Positions 1 through 5,926 are shown, counted from the first letter of the stretch. The stretch is 5,926 bases of DNA from an uncultured Moraxellaceae bacterium (GCA_937952925.1 CALFYA010000172.1:1-5926), one strand, 5' to 3'. Program-made: numbers and translations. The notes: a model not told the origin generated them from the sequence alone.

Positions 1-51
1 TGGCACGATTTTGCCAAGCAACGCGGCTCACGCATGAAATGTCAACAGACC

Positions 52-558
52 CTAGCGTGCAGGGCGGCTCATGCGCATGCGTTTCTCCAAAGATTTGAGA
101 AAGTGCAGCAGCAGTTCATCGGGGCAAGCGCGGTAGTGTTTGTGCCCCATACTGCGAAAATACGCGCCAAGCTCTAGGCGTGACACTTCATCGAGCGGTG
201 TGCTCATGAGGGCGAGCATGTCGGGTTCTTGTAGCTCAAAGGCAATCCGCAATTTTTTCAAAATGGTATTGTTGGTCAGTGGGCTGTAGGCGTTGGCAGC
301 AGGCGGGGCGCTGGGTTTGACATCATCACGAGCGCCGCGACGTTTGACGATCAAGCCATTGAGCACGTCTTCAAGCACGCGATCAGGACAGTCTTGATGG
401 TCAGCATGGTTGTGCCGCAGCAAGTAAGTTTGCATCTGGGCGAGTTCAATCGGGGCGAGTCGGACGGGCGTCTGGCTCAGCTCAGTGACCGCCACAAAGG
501 CCGCCGCATCCCAATCGAGCATGTTGCTCAGGCTGCGCAGTACATCATTGTTGATCAT
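52..558 (-). CDS. yehS: YehS-like DUF1456 protein, 168 aa
   Basis: This small soluble protein has two tandem DUF1456 repeats and matches E. coli YehS as I remember it. The first repeat (residues 1-75) opens with INNDVLRSL and contains CPDRVLEDVLNGLIVKRRG. After a Pro/Ala-rich linker (about 76-93), the second repeat (94-160) opens with TNNTILKKLRIAF and contains CPDELLLHFLKSL. Cys57 and Cys145 sit at equivalent places in the two CPD motifs. The tail is basic (KRMRMSRPAR). No signal peptide or membrane segment is visible, so it should be cytoplasmic. The family has no established biochemical role that I know of, and none is assigned here. Two ATGs lie side by side at the start. I chose the second because the GGAG at 565-568 is 6 bases from it but only 3 from the first, and because E. 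coli YehS aligns with a single Met. An intrinsic terminator lies just upstream, which makes its transcription puzzling. Family assignment is confident. Confidence 0.9.
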   Translation of the reverse strand: MINNDVLRSLSNMLDWDAAAFVAVTELSQTPVRLAPIELAQMQTYLLRHNHADHQDCPDRVLEDVLNGLIVKRRGARDDVKPSAPPAANAYSPLTNNTILKKLRIAFELQEPDMLALMSTPLDEVSRLELGAYFRSMGHKHYRACPDELLLHFLKSLEKRMRMSRPAR

Positions 559-564
559 CATCTA

Positions 565-568
565 CTCC
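565..568 (-). promoter_or_regulatory. Ribosome binding site deciding the yehS start
   Basis: On the minus strand this reads GGAG. It lies 6 bases before the ATG at 556-558 and 3 bases before the ATG at 559-561. The 6-base spacing favours the inner ATG. Confidence 0.6.
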
Positions 569-577
569 ACGTCCACG

Positions 578-629
578 CCTGATCCCAAAGCAAAAGCCCC
601 CAACTTTTGGTCGGGGGCAGGGGATCAGG
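578..629. repeat. Perfect 9-bp inverted repeat enclosing the terminator
   Basis: CCTGATCCC at 578-586 is the exact reverse complement of GGGATCAGG at 621-629. The two arms lie outside the terminator hairpin at 596-618. In a minus-strand RNA that reads past the terminator, they could pair into a larger stem holding the terminator and its U-tract inside it. A perfect 9-bp match at this spacing is unlikely by chance. Whether it is a folded RNA element, a protein site or the remnant of a palindromic repeat cannot be told from one copy. Confidence 0.7.
591..618 (-). terminator. Intrinsic terminator for minus-strand transcription
   Basis: On the minus strand the stem GCCCCCGAC and its partner GTTGGGGGC (9 pairs, one of them G-U) enclose the loop CAAAA. 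TTTTG follows directly, then GCTTT. The plus strand has no T-tract after the stem, so the element is directional. It lies about 130 bases after the stop of the PepSY gene and is the likely end of that transcript. It also lies about 35 bases before the yehS start. Confidence 0.85.
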
Positions 630-649
630 TCACGGATCACATCACCTGA
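625..649. repeat. Inverted repeat TCAGGT...ACCTGA overlapping the outer terminator arm
   Basis: TCAGGT at 625-630 and ACCTGA at 644-649 form a perfect 6-bp inverted repeat with a 13-base spacer. Its left arm overlaps the 621-629 arm of the larger repeat around the terminator. The two foldings therefore exclude each other in an RNA. Confidence 0.45.
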
Positions 650-663
650 AAAAGCAAAATGGG

Positions 664-688
664 TTGCGACCAATTATCGCAAGGTCGC
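664..688. repeat. Two overlapping inverted repeats in the PepSY-yehS gap
   Basis: TTGCGA at 664-669 pairs with TCGCAA at 677-682 (7-base spacer). GCGACC at 666-671 pairs with GGTCGC at 683-688 (11-base spacer). Both are perfect 6-bp matches and share bases, so only one can form at a time. This could be an operator, or alternative RNA hairpins in the 3' end of the PepSY transcript. No T-tract follows on either strand, so it is not a terminator. Confidence 0.45.
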
Positions 689-750
689 CATCATAAACAG
701 CCCTTGCCGATTGCGCTAGTGCTTTGTCACCGTGTTTGTACACGCAAGCG

Positions 751-2373
751 TCATTTGGCAGCGACGGGCGGGGGCAAAGGCCACGATTGACGATGCAGTT
801 GACCATCCCATGTTTGTACCGACAGCCAAAGCCGATCAGTGGCCTTGGGATGCGCCGGATAAGGCGCATGCACATGAAAACCATGTGGACTGCCATGCAG
901 TCTGCCCCATTCATCAGGCGCATCGGCTAAGGGGGCAGCACCAGCATTGAGCCATGCTTGCCGGATACTAGCGCCACAGCCTTGGCAAAAACTCACTGCA
1001 AAATCTTTGAGTTCACCGTCTTTGCCACGATATGCGGGCAGATCGTTGCTCGGTGTAGGGGTAGCACTCAGTGAACCAATCGGCTGAGTTGCCCATGACG
1101 GTGGAAACACCGGATGCATGGCCTGATAAAAATAGTAAATTGGCAATCCCAACAATAAACCGTTGATCAAATACTTGGCACGAAATCCCACCCGCTGACG
1201 TCGTGACCAAGACGACCACAGCGCTTGGGTGTCTTTGCGGGTACGTTGCCACCAAATGATAAAACCTGTGATCGACAAGCCAAGCAATCCCAAGCCAGCT
1301 ACCAACCAGATCAACTTGGTGGTCAGACCACCGATGGTGCCAAAGTGCAGGGGATCAGCGACATGACTGAGGGTTTGTAGCACATTGAAATCGTTGGGTG
1401 TCTGGATGTGAACCACAGTACCACGCCAAGGATCAATCCACACCGCATCACTATACGGATCAAACAACACGCCTTGTTGTCCCATCCACCGATAATAATC
1501 GCGATGATGTTCAGGCATGCTCACCAATGACCAACGGGTGTTGGGCAGTGCTTGATTGGCGATCTGTTCGGCTTGCGCAACACTGATCCAGCGCGGCGTC
1601 TGCCCCTCGGTCAGTGGCAGTGCGCGATCAGGCAGAATCTCAACGTGGCGATCTATCTCGACCCCTTGTTGCCACAAGATGGCTTGCGTGAGGTACCAGC
1701 CACCGGTCAAGCTGATGATCAGCAAAAACCACAGCAGCCACATCGCCACATGCCGGTGTAGATCGCCCAACAAGGTACGGGTGGGGGCAGACCAGCGAAT
1801 GCGTGGACGTGACCATGCCCGCCAAAATTTTTTATACACCACCAAACCTGTGATCAGCGCCCCCAAAATCACCACCGCCATTGCACCGACCAAAAAATAG
1901 CCCCAGCTGTAGTAGCCACCACCCTCGGCAGCCTGCCACGGCATCAGCAGCCAACCATGCAAGGAGCGCAAAAACTCAATCAAACTTGGCGTGTCATAAA
2001 TCGCCTGCACCTGCGCGTTATAGGGATTGACGTAGGCCAAGGCACTCGGATGTTTGGGGGAAGAAAAGCGCACGGCGGTGATCAAATACGGCTCTAGCAC
2101 AATCACATGTTCGATATGGGCATCGGGGACATGGCGCTCAACCGCTTGGGTCAGTGCACTGAGCGGCTGTGCGGGCAAATGTTGTGGATTGCTGGCACGC
2201 GCTGCGGGATTGCTCAGCCATGTGAGTTCATGGCTAATGGTGGCGAGTGTGCCGGTTAGACAAATCAGTGCAAAAAATATCCAAATCGGCAATGAAAACC
2301 AACCATGCAACAAAAACCAGAGCCTTTGTTTTTTCATGGGTTTTTCGCGGATGGGCGGTATAGGGGCAGACAC
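751..2373 (-). CDS. PepSY-type inner-membrane protein, putative ferrisiderophore reductase or iron-release partner, 540 aa
   Basis: This is an integral membrane protein of the PepSY-associated TM helix family (FoxB/PiuB-like). Five helices are visible, at about residues 26-47, 157-180, 209-230, 352-375 and 400-420. The loops 181-208 and 376-399 are rich in Arg/Lys and should be cytoplasmic, which places the C-terminus in the periplasm. Typical family histidines are seen at 23 (LLHGWF), 139 (SLHGW), 206 and 208 (GDLHRHVAMW), and 337 and 343 (SHVADPLHFGTIGGL). They are possible haem or metal ligands. The tail after helix 5 carries C463-x-x-C466 and a His cluster (493, 497, 500, 502, 508), which is unusual. 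I prefer the GTG start at 2371-2373 because a perfect AAGGAG lies 6 bases upstream. An ATG at 2407-2409 would add 12 residues but has no ribosome site, and an ATG at 2335-2337 also lacks one. The gene is divergent from a siderophore receptor across a Fur box. Its reductase role is inferred from the family and neighbours. Confidence 0.85.
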   Translation of the reverse strand: MSAPIPPIREKPMKKQRLWFLLHGWFSLPIWIFFALICLTGTLATISHELTWLSNPAARASNPQHLPAQPLSALTQAVERHVPDAHIEHVIVLEPYLITAVRFSSPKHPSALAYVNPYNAQVQAIYDTPSLIEFLRSLHGWLLMPWQAAEGGGYYSWGYFLVGAMAVVILGALITGLVVYKKFWRAWSRPRIRWSAPTRTLLGDLHRHVAMWLLWFLLIISLTGGWYLTQAILWQQGVEIDRHVEILPDRALPLTEGQTPRWISVAQAEQIANQALPNTRWSLVSMPEHHRDYYRWMGQQGVLFDPYSDAVWIDPWRGTVVHIQTPNDFNVLQTLSHVADPLHFGTIGGLTTKLIWLVAGLGLLGLSITGFIIWWQRTRKDTQALWSSWSRRQRVGFRAKYLINGLLLGLPIYYFYQAMHPVFPPSWATQPIGSLSATPTPSNDLPAYRGKDGELKDFAVSFCQGCGASIRQAWLNAGAAPLADAPDEWGRLHGSPHGFHVHAPYPAHPKATDRLWLSVQTWDGQLHRQSWPLPPPVAAK

Positions 2374-2379
2374 AGCAAG

Positions 2380-2385
2380 CTCCTT
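2380..2385 (-). promoter_or_regulatory. Strong ribosome binding site supporting a GTG start of the PepSY gene
   Basis: On the minus strand this is a perfect AAGGAG. It lies 6 bases (CTTGCT) before the GTG at 2371-2373. No comparable site precedes the ATGs at 2407-2409 or 2335-2337. Confidence 0.65.
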
Positions 2386-2402
2386 GGCTGTCAGAACAGC
2401 GG

Positions 2403-2430
2403 CTGACATTCAGTAATTGATATGTATAAT
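2403..2430 (+). promoter_or_regulatory. Sigma70-like promoter of the siderophore receptor gene
   Basis: The -35 element CTGACA (2403-2408, 5 of 6 consensus bases) is separated by 16 bases from a perfect TATAAT at 2425-2430. Transcription should start near 2437, about 30 bases before the ATG at 2467. The -10 element lies inside the Fur box, so iron-loaded Fur would block RNA polymerase directly. Confidence 0.75.
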
Positions 2431-2443
2431 GATAATGATTTTC
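2425..2443. promoter_or_regulatory. Fur box shared by the divergent iron-uptake genes
   Basis: The 19-base site TATAATGATAATGATTTTC matches the consensus GATAATGATAATCATTATC at 16 of 19 positions. A second, weaker register at 2431-2449 matches 14 of 19, so more than one Fur dimer could bind. The site covers the -10 elements of both divergent promoters. One operator should therefore repress the receptor and the PepSY gene together when iron is sufficient. Confidence 0.88.
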
Positions 2444-2457
2444 ATTTGATATGTCAT
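2429..2457 (-). promoter_or_regulatory. Sigma70-like promoter of the PepSY gene
   Basis: On the minus strand ATGACA (2452-2457, 5 of 6) is separated by 17 bases from TATCAT (2429-2434, 5 of 6). Transcription should start near 2422. That gives a leader of about 49 bases to the GTG at 2373, or only about 13 bases to the upstream ATG at 2409. The -10 overlaps the Fur box and interlocks with the opposite -10. Confidence 0.65.
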
Positions 2458-2464
2458 GGGGAAG
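2458..2464 (+). promoter_or_regulatory. Ribosome binding site of the receptor gene
   Basis: GGGGAAG ends 2 bases before the ATG at 2467, and its GGGGA core leaves a 4-base gap. The spacing is short but usable. It supports 2467 as the start over the in-frame ATG at 2422, which has no such site and lies next to the Fur box. Confidence 0.55.
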
Positions 2465-2466
2465 TT

Positions 2467-4596
2467 ATGCGTTTACCATCATCCATCCGCATGGGTCGGC
2501 TCAGCACCGCTCTGCTATTGCTCAATATCCCAATCGCTTGGGCAGTCGAGCCGGTCAATCAGGAACAAGAGCAAACCGCGACGTTGCCTGCGGTGCAAGT
2601 CAAGGCCACCAAATCGAGTGGCAAGACTTATCAACCCGCCGCCACCCGTGCGATCAGCAAACTCAACACCTCTGCCAAAGACACTGCCCAGTCTGTTTCC
2701 AATATCAACCAGCATCAAATCCAAGATTTTCAGCTCAATTCGATTAATGAGGCCTTGGCGCACAGTGCAGGGGTATTGGTGGAAGCGGTTGAAACCGACC
2801 GGACGTACTACACCAGCCGTGGCTTTGACATCACCAATTTCCAAATCGATGGGCTTGGTTTACCCATGCTGCATGGCAACGTGTACGGTTCTTTGGATTT
2901 GGCCTTGTATGAACGACTAGAGGTGCTCAGTGGTGCCAATGGATTGTCATCGGTGTATGGTGACCCTTCAGCCACAGTCAATTTTGTGCGTAAACGCCCC
3001 ACCGCGAGCAATAAAACCACCCTAAAAGTCACCGCAGGGTCGTGGGAGCAGGGGCGAGTGGATGTCGATAGCAACGTGGTGCTAAGTGATGCCGTGCGGG
3101 TGCGCGGGGTGGCTGCTGCATCGACCACCCAATCGTATCTCGAGCGTTATGGCAAACAAAAACAAGTGTTTGGTGGGATTTTGGAAGCTGATGTGACCGC
3201 CAACACTCAACTAAGCGTGGGGGTCAGCCACCAAGATGAGCACGCCGATAGCCCAATGTGGGGAGCGCTGCCGGTCGTCTATGCCGATGGCACACCACAC
3301 GCATATCCGCGCAACACCAGCAGCGCAGCCGATTGGGCGTATTGGAATAACCTCACCCAACACGCGTTTGTTGAGCTTGAACATCGGGTCAGTCCTGAGT
3401 GGTCGATCAAAACCACGCTGTCCCACACCAAACATGAAACCGATAGCAAACTGTTTTATGTGTACGGTAATGAAGACAAAACAACAGGCAAAGGACTCAA
3501 AAGCTACCCAAGTCGGTATGATTTAGACCATCAGCAGTCGTTGGTTGATATCACGGTATCGGGTGAGTTTGATGGCTGGGGACAACGGCATGAGCTGGCG
3601 TTTGGCGGGCAATGGTCACAATCGAGCTACCATGACACCTCATATTATGGAAAAGGGATTGGCACCGATGTTCCGCCACTGGCGGGTTGGAATGGACAAT
3701 ATCCTGAGCCAACATTTGACGCTGCTGTGAATGGCAGTGAGGTCAACGAATCCCAAATCAGCGTGTTTGGGGTGGCCAAATGGGCATTGACCGATGATCT
3801 ACAATGGACGACCGGTGCACGCCTGATGGATTTGTCCACTTCTGGCAAAAGCTATGGTAGTGCCAAAAATCGTAAAATTGAGCAAGAGTTTGTGCCCTAT
3901 ACAGGACTGGTATACGCCCTCAATCCGCGCATCAATCTGTATGGGAGTGTGGCAAAAACCTTTACCCCACAAGCCGAAATCGACATCAATCGCCAACCCC
4001 TTGCGCCCAAAGAAGGCATGTCCTATGAAGTGGGCATGAAAGCGGAGATGTTTGATCAAAAAGCGCTGGCAACCGTGGCGTTATTCCAGACCGAGCAAGA
4101 TCAAGTGGCGATCCAAGGCGGGACGATCCCCAATAGCACCACCGCTTATTATGTGGCGCAAGATGGCATCCATACTCAAGGGGTGGAGTTGCAACTTGCA
4201 GGGATGCTTGCCAAAGGTTTGGAGCTGAACACCAGCTACACCCACGCCATCATCCGCGACAAAGATGATCAACGCATCAATACCTTTGCACCCAAGCAAT
4301 TTGCCCGCATCAGTACAACCTACCAATTGCCGATGTGGGACGCGGTCAAGGTGGGCAGCAGTATCCGCTGGCAAGATGATATTTATGGGCAAGCGGTCAA
4401 TGTCAAACAGTCGGCGTATACGCTGATTGACCTGATGGCGCAGTATCAAATCAATCCGCAGCTGAGCGCCACCTTCAACGTCAACAATGTGACCAATGAA
4501 AAATATTGGCAAAGCTTGTATTGGGCGGGGTTGTTTGGGCAAGCCTACTATGGTGCGCCACGCGAGTTTAAAGCGTCCTTGTCGTGGTCTTTTTAA
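2467..4596 (+). CDS. TonB-dependent siderophore receptor, 709 aa
   Basis: This outer-membrane receptor should import a ferric siderophore using energy from TonB-ExbB-ExbD. Residues 1-26 form a signal peptide with a hydrophobic core (TALLLLNIPIAWA) and likely cleavage at AWA/VE. A TonB-box candidate, TLPAV, sits near 39-43. The plug spans about 70-180, with family motifs YYTSRGFDITNFQIDG (114-129), ERLEVLSGANGL (149-160) and GDPSATVNFVRKRP (165-178). The rest is a beta-barrel ending in the aromatic SLSWSF expected for Bam-dependent insertion. Length fits the FhuE/FoxA-like siderophore receptor group. No N-terminal signalling (STN) domain precedes the plug, so it should not act through an anti-sigma factor. 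A small oddity is Ser155 where the group usually has Arg (VLRGA). The start at 2467 is chosen over 2422 because the signal peptide, ribosome site and promoter all fit it. It is divergent from the PepSY gene and Fur-controlled. The ligand cannot be named from sequence alone. Confidence 0.95.
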   Translation: MRLPSSIRMGRLSTALLLLNIPIAWAVEPVNQEQEQTATLPAVQVKATKSSGKTYQPAATRAISKLNTSAKDTAQSVSNINQHQIQDFQLNSINEALAHSAGVLVEAVETDRTYYTSRGFDITNFQIDGLGLPMLHGNVYGSLDLALYERLEVLSGANGLSSVYGDPSATVNFVRKRPTASNKTTLKVTAGSWEQGRVDVDSNVVLSDAVRVRGVAAASTTQSYLERYGKQKQVFGGILEADVTANTQLSVGVSHQDEHADSPMWGALPVVYADGTPHAYPRNTSSAADWAYWNNLTQHAFVELEHRVSPEWSIKTTLSHTKHETDSKLFYVYGNEDKTTGKGLKSYPSRYDLDHQQSLVDITVSGEFDGWGQRHELAFGGQWSQSSYHDTSYYGKGIGTDVPPLAGWNGQYPEPTFDAAVNGSEVNESQISVFGVAKWALTDDLQWTTGARLMDLSTSGKSYGSAKNRKIEQEFVPYTGLVYALNPRINLYGSVAKTFTPQAEIDINRQPLAPKEGMSYEVGMKAEMFDQKALATVALFQTEQDQVAIQGGTIPNSTTAYYVAQDGIHTQGVELQLAGMLAKGLELNTSYTHAIIRDKDDQRINTFAPKQFARISTTYQLPMWDAVKVGSSIRWQDDIYGQAVNVKQSAYTLIDLMAQYQINPQLSATFNVNNVTNEKYWQSLYWAGLFGQAYYGAPREFKASLSWSF

Positions 4597-4613
4597 TCGA
4601 TACCTCACAGATA

Positions 4614-4644
4614 GGCAGCCTCTGGGCTGCCTCGTTTGGATTTG
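4614..4644 (+). terminator. Intrinsic terminator after the receptor gene
   Basis: GGCAGCC (4614-4620) and GGCTGCC (4625-4631) form a perfect 7-bp stem with loop TCTG. The T-rich stretch TCGTTTGGATTTG follows. The T-tract is interrupted, so termination may be incomplete. The hairpin lies 18 bases after the receptor stop and separates it from htpG. Confidence 0.75.
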
Positions 4645-4656
4645 TCGTCCATCACG

Positions 4657-4684
4657 CTTGAAAAAAAATCCATCTCCCCCATGT
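4657..4684 (+). promoter_or_regulatory. Heat-shock sigma32 (RpoH) promoter of htpG
   Basis: The -35 element CTTGAAA (4657-4663) is followed after 13 bases by CCCCATGT (4677-4684). Both match the sigma32 consensus (CTTGAAA and CCCCATnT), and the spacing is in the accepted range. Transcription should start near 4690, giving a leader of about 50 bases. htpG is a classic sigma32 target, so context and sequence agree. No good sigma70 promoter is obvious in this gap. Confidence 0.88.
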
Positions 4685-4699
4685 TTGCTGCATTCCCTG

Positions 4700-4715
4700 C
4701 TGGCACATCTGCCAG
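4700..4715 (+). other. Small hairpin in the htpG leader
   Basis: CTGGCA (4700-4705) and TGCCAG (4710-4715) form a perfect 6-bp stem with a CATC loop. It lies inside the predicted leader and ends 16 bases before the ribosome site GGAG (4732-4735). It does not cover that site. It could protect the mRNA 5' end or be incidental. Confidence 0.4.
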
Positions 4716-4741
4716 AAGTTTGTTGATACATGGAGCATACA

Positions 4742-5926
4742 ATGAGCGACAGCACCCCAAATCAGCCACAAAGCTATAGTTTTCAAGCCGAAGTGGCGCA
4801 ATTGCTGCATTTGGTCACCCATTCGCTGTATTCCAATCCTGAGATTTTCTTGCGTGAGCTGATCTCCAACGCCTCCGATGCATGCGACAAATTACGCTTT
4901 GAAGGCATCAACAATCCGGCGTTTTATGAAGATCAGCCTGATCTGCGCGTGCGGGTGACCTTAGACAAAGACGCCAACACCATCACCATCAGCGACAACG
5001 GCATTGGTCTGACCGCACAAGAAGCCATCGACAACTTGGGCACCATTGCCAAATCCGGCACTAAAGACTTTATGTCCAAGCTGTCGGGCGATCAAAAAGC
5101 CGACGCGCAATTGATTGGTCAGTTTGGTGTGGGCTTTTATTCGGGCTTTATCGTCGCCGACAAAATCACGGTCGAATCGCGCAAAGCCGGTGCGCCAACC
5201 GCTGAAGGCGTGCGCTGGATCAGTGGTGGCACTGGTGCGTTTGAGGTCGAGCAAATTGAACGCGCTGAGCGTGGCACCAGTGTGATTTTGCACTTGCGTG
5301 ACGATGCCAAAGAGTATTTGGACGCGTGGAAAACCAAATCCATCATCAATAAATACTCCGACCACATCAGCTTGCCGATTCAGATGCAAAAAGAAGTCTG
5401 GCAAGACAGTGAGGAAGAAGGCCAATCGGGTCAGATGGTCAAAACCGATGAGTGGGAAACCGTCAACTCGGCGAGTGCCTTGTGGACGCGTGCCAAAAAA
5501 GACATTTCTGACGAGCAATACCAAGAATTTTATAAGCAAATCAGCCACGATCATGCTGAGCCACTGACATGGACGCACAACCGCGTCGAAGGCAGCACCG
5601 AATACACCCAGTTGCTGTTTATCCCCAGCAAAGCCCCAATGGACATGTTCTATCGTGAGCGGCAGTCGGGGCTGAAGCTGTACGTCAAGCGGGTGTTTAT
5701 CATGGACGACGCCGACAACCTGCTGCCCCCGTACTTGCGCTTTGTGAAGGGCGTGATCGACAGCGCCGATTTGCCGCTCAACGTCAGCCGTGAATTGCTG
5801 CAAGAAAGCCGCGATGTACGTGCCATCCGCGAAGGCAACACCCGCCGCGTACTGACCACCCTTGAGCAGCTCGCCAACAGCGAAGATGCCGACAAGCAAG
5901 CCAAATACGCCACCTTCTACCGTGAA
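4742..5926 (+). CDS. htpG: Chaperone HtpG (bacterial Hsp90), N-terminal 395 residues, cut by the window edge
   Basis: HtpG is a cytoplasmic ATP-driven chaperone dimer that helps client proteins fold under stress. The N-terminal GHKL ATPase domain is complete. EIFLRELISNASDACDKLR carries the catalytic Glu39 and Mg-binding Asn43. DNGIGL (85-90) and IGQFGVGFYSGF (125-136) form the nucleotide site and lid, and GTSVILHL closes the fold. The middle domain follows, with WTHNRVEGSTEYTQLLFIPSKAP, LYVKRVFIMDDADNLLPPYL and NVSRELLQESRD, whose Arg is the expected ATP-contacting residue. The reading frame is open to the last base. About 395 of the usual 630-640 residues are present, and the rest, including the dimerisation domain, lies outside the window. 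The start ATG has GGAG 6 bases upstream. A sigma32 promoter precedes it and a terminator separates it from the receptor gene, so it is its own heat-shock unit. Confidence 0.97.
   Translation, partial: MSDSTPNQPQSYSFQAEVAQLLHLVTHSLYSNPEIFLRELISNASDACDKLRFEGINNPAFYEDQPDLRVRVTLDKDANTITISDNGIGLTAQEAIDNLGTIAKSGTKDFMSKLSGDQKADAQLIGQFGVGFYSGFIVADKITVESRKAGAPTAEGVRWISGGTGAFEVEQIERAERGTSVILHLRDDAKEYLDAWKTKSIINKYSDHISLPIQMQKEVWQDSEEEGQSGQMVKTDEWETVNSASALWTRAKKDISDEQYQEFYKQISHDHAEPLTWTHNRVEGSTEYTQLLFIPSKAPMDMFYRERQSGLKLYVKRVFIMDDADNLLPPYLRFVKGVIDSADLPLNVSRELLQESRDVRAIREGNTRRVLTTLEQLANSEDADKQAKYATFYRE

Noticed and set aside
1..16. Short inverted repeat TGGCA...TGCCA at the left edge
   Set aside because: The stem is only 5 bp and the window edge hides its continuation, so it cannot be judged as a yehS terminator.
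622..645. Imperfect 12-base tandem repeat (GGATCAGGTCAC, GGATCACATCAC)
   Set aside because: There are only two copies with two mismatches, and it overlaps the better-supported inverted repeats, so it is probably coincidental.
690..695. Possible -10 element TATGAT (minus strand) for yehS, with GATAAT at 673-678 as an alternative
   Set aside because: Neither has a recognisable -35 element at 16-18 bases, and both lie upstream of the terminator.
642..923. A 93-codon minus-strand open frame at the end of the PepSY gene
   Set aside because: Most of it is the PepSY C-terminus read in another frame. It has no ribosome site and no family resemblance.
2422..2466. Longer receptor start at the ATG at 2422
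   Set aside because: It would translate the Fur box and start upstream of the predicted transcription start near 2437. It also adds 15 polar residues before an otherwise normal signal peptide.
4081..4755. A 224-codon minus-strand open frame over the receptor 3' end and htpG leader
   Set aside because: It runs through the receptor coding sequence, its terminator and the htpG promoter, and its product resembles no protein family.
4961..5899. A 312-codon open frame antisense to htpG
   Set aside because: It lies wholly inside the well-supported htpG coding region, has no ribosome site or recognisable domain, and is explained by codon bias in a ~50% GC gene.

Overview
The window looks like chromosomal DNA of a gammaproteobacterium, most likely in or near the Moraxellaceae. 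That placement rests on the HtpG N-terminal sequence, which closely matches what I remember of Acinetobacter HtpG. It is recall, not an alignment. Base composition is near 50% GC and even throughout. I see no transposase, integrase, tRNA, rRNA, CRISPR array or phage gene.

Layout from left to right: (1) 52-558, minus strand, a YehS/DUF1456 protein. (2) 559-750, a short intergenic stretch dense in inverted repeats. It holds an intrinsic terminator for minus-strand transcription, enclosed by a second perfect 9-bp inverted repeat, only about 35 bases ahead of the yehS start. (3) 751-2373, minus strand, a five-helix PepSY-type inner-membrane protein of the kind found with siderophore receptors, with an unusual Cys/His-rich C-terminal tail. 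(4) 2374-2466, a compact divergent control region. Two face-to-face sigma70-like promoters have overlapping -10 elements, and a 16/19 Fur box covers both. (5) 2467-4596, plus strand, a TonB-dependent siderophore receptor with signal peptide, plug and barrel, followed by a terminator. (6) 4657-4741, a near-consensus heat-shock (sigma32) promoter and a leader containing a small hairpin. (7) 4742 to the right edge, plus strand, the first 395 codons of htpG (bacterial Hsp90), cut only by the window boundary.

The receptor and the PepSY protein form a divergent iron-uptake pair. Under iron starvation Fur would leave the shared operator, and both genes would be switched on together. The receptor would bring a ferric siderophore across the outer membrane. 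By analogy with FoxB/PiuB-type proteins, the PepSY protein would help release or reduce the iron at the inner membrane. htpG and yehS look like unrelated neighbours with their own control.

Nothing here is clearly a new biological system. The points most worth a second look are the nested repeats around the terminator before yehS, the CxxC plus histidine tail of the PepSY protein, and the very compact dual Fur-controlled promoter.
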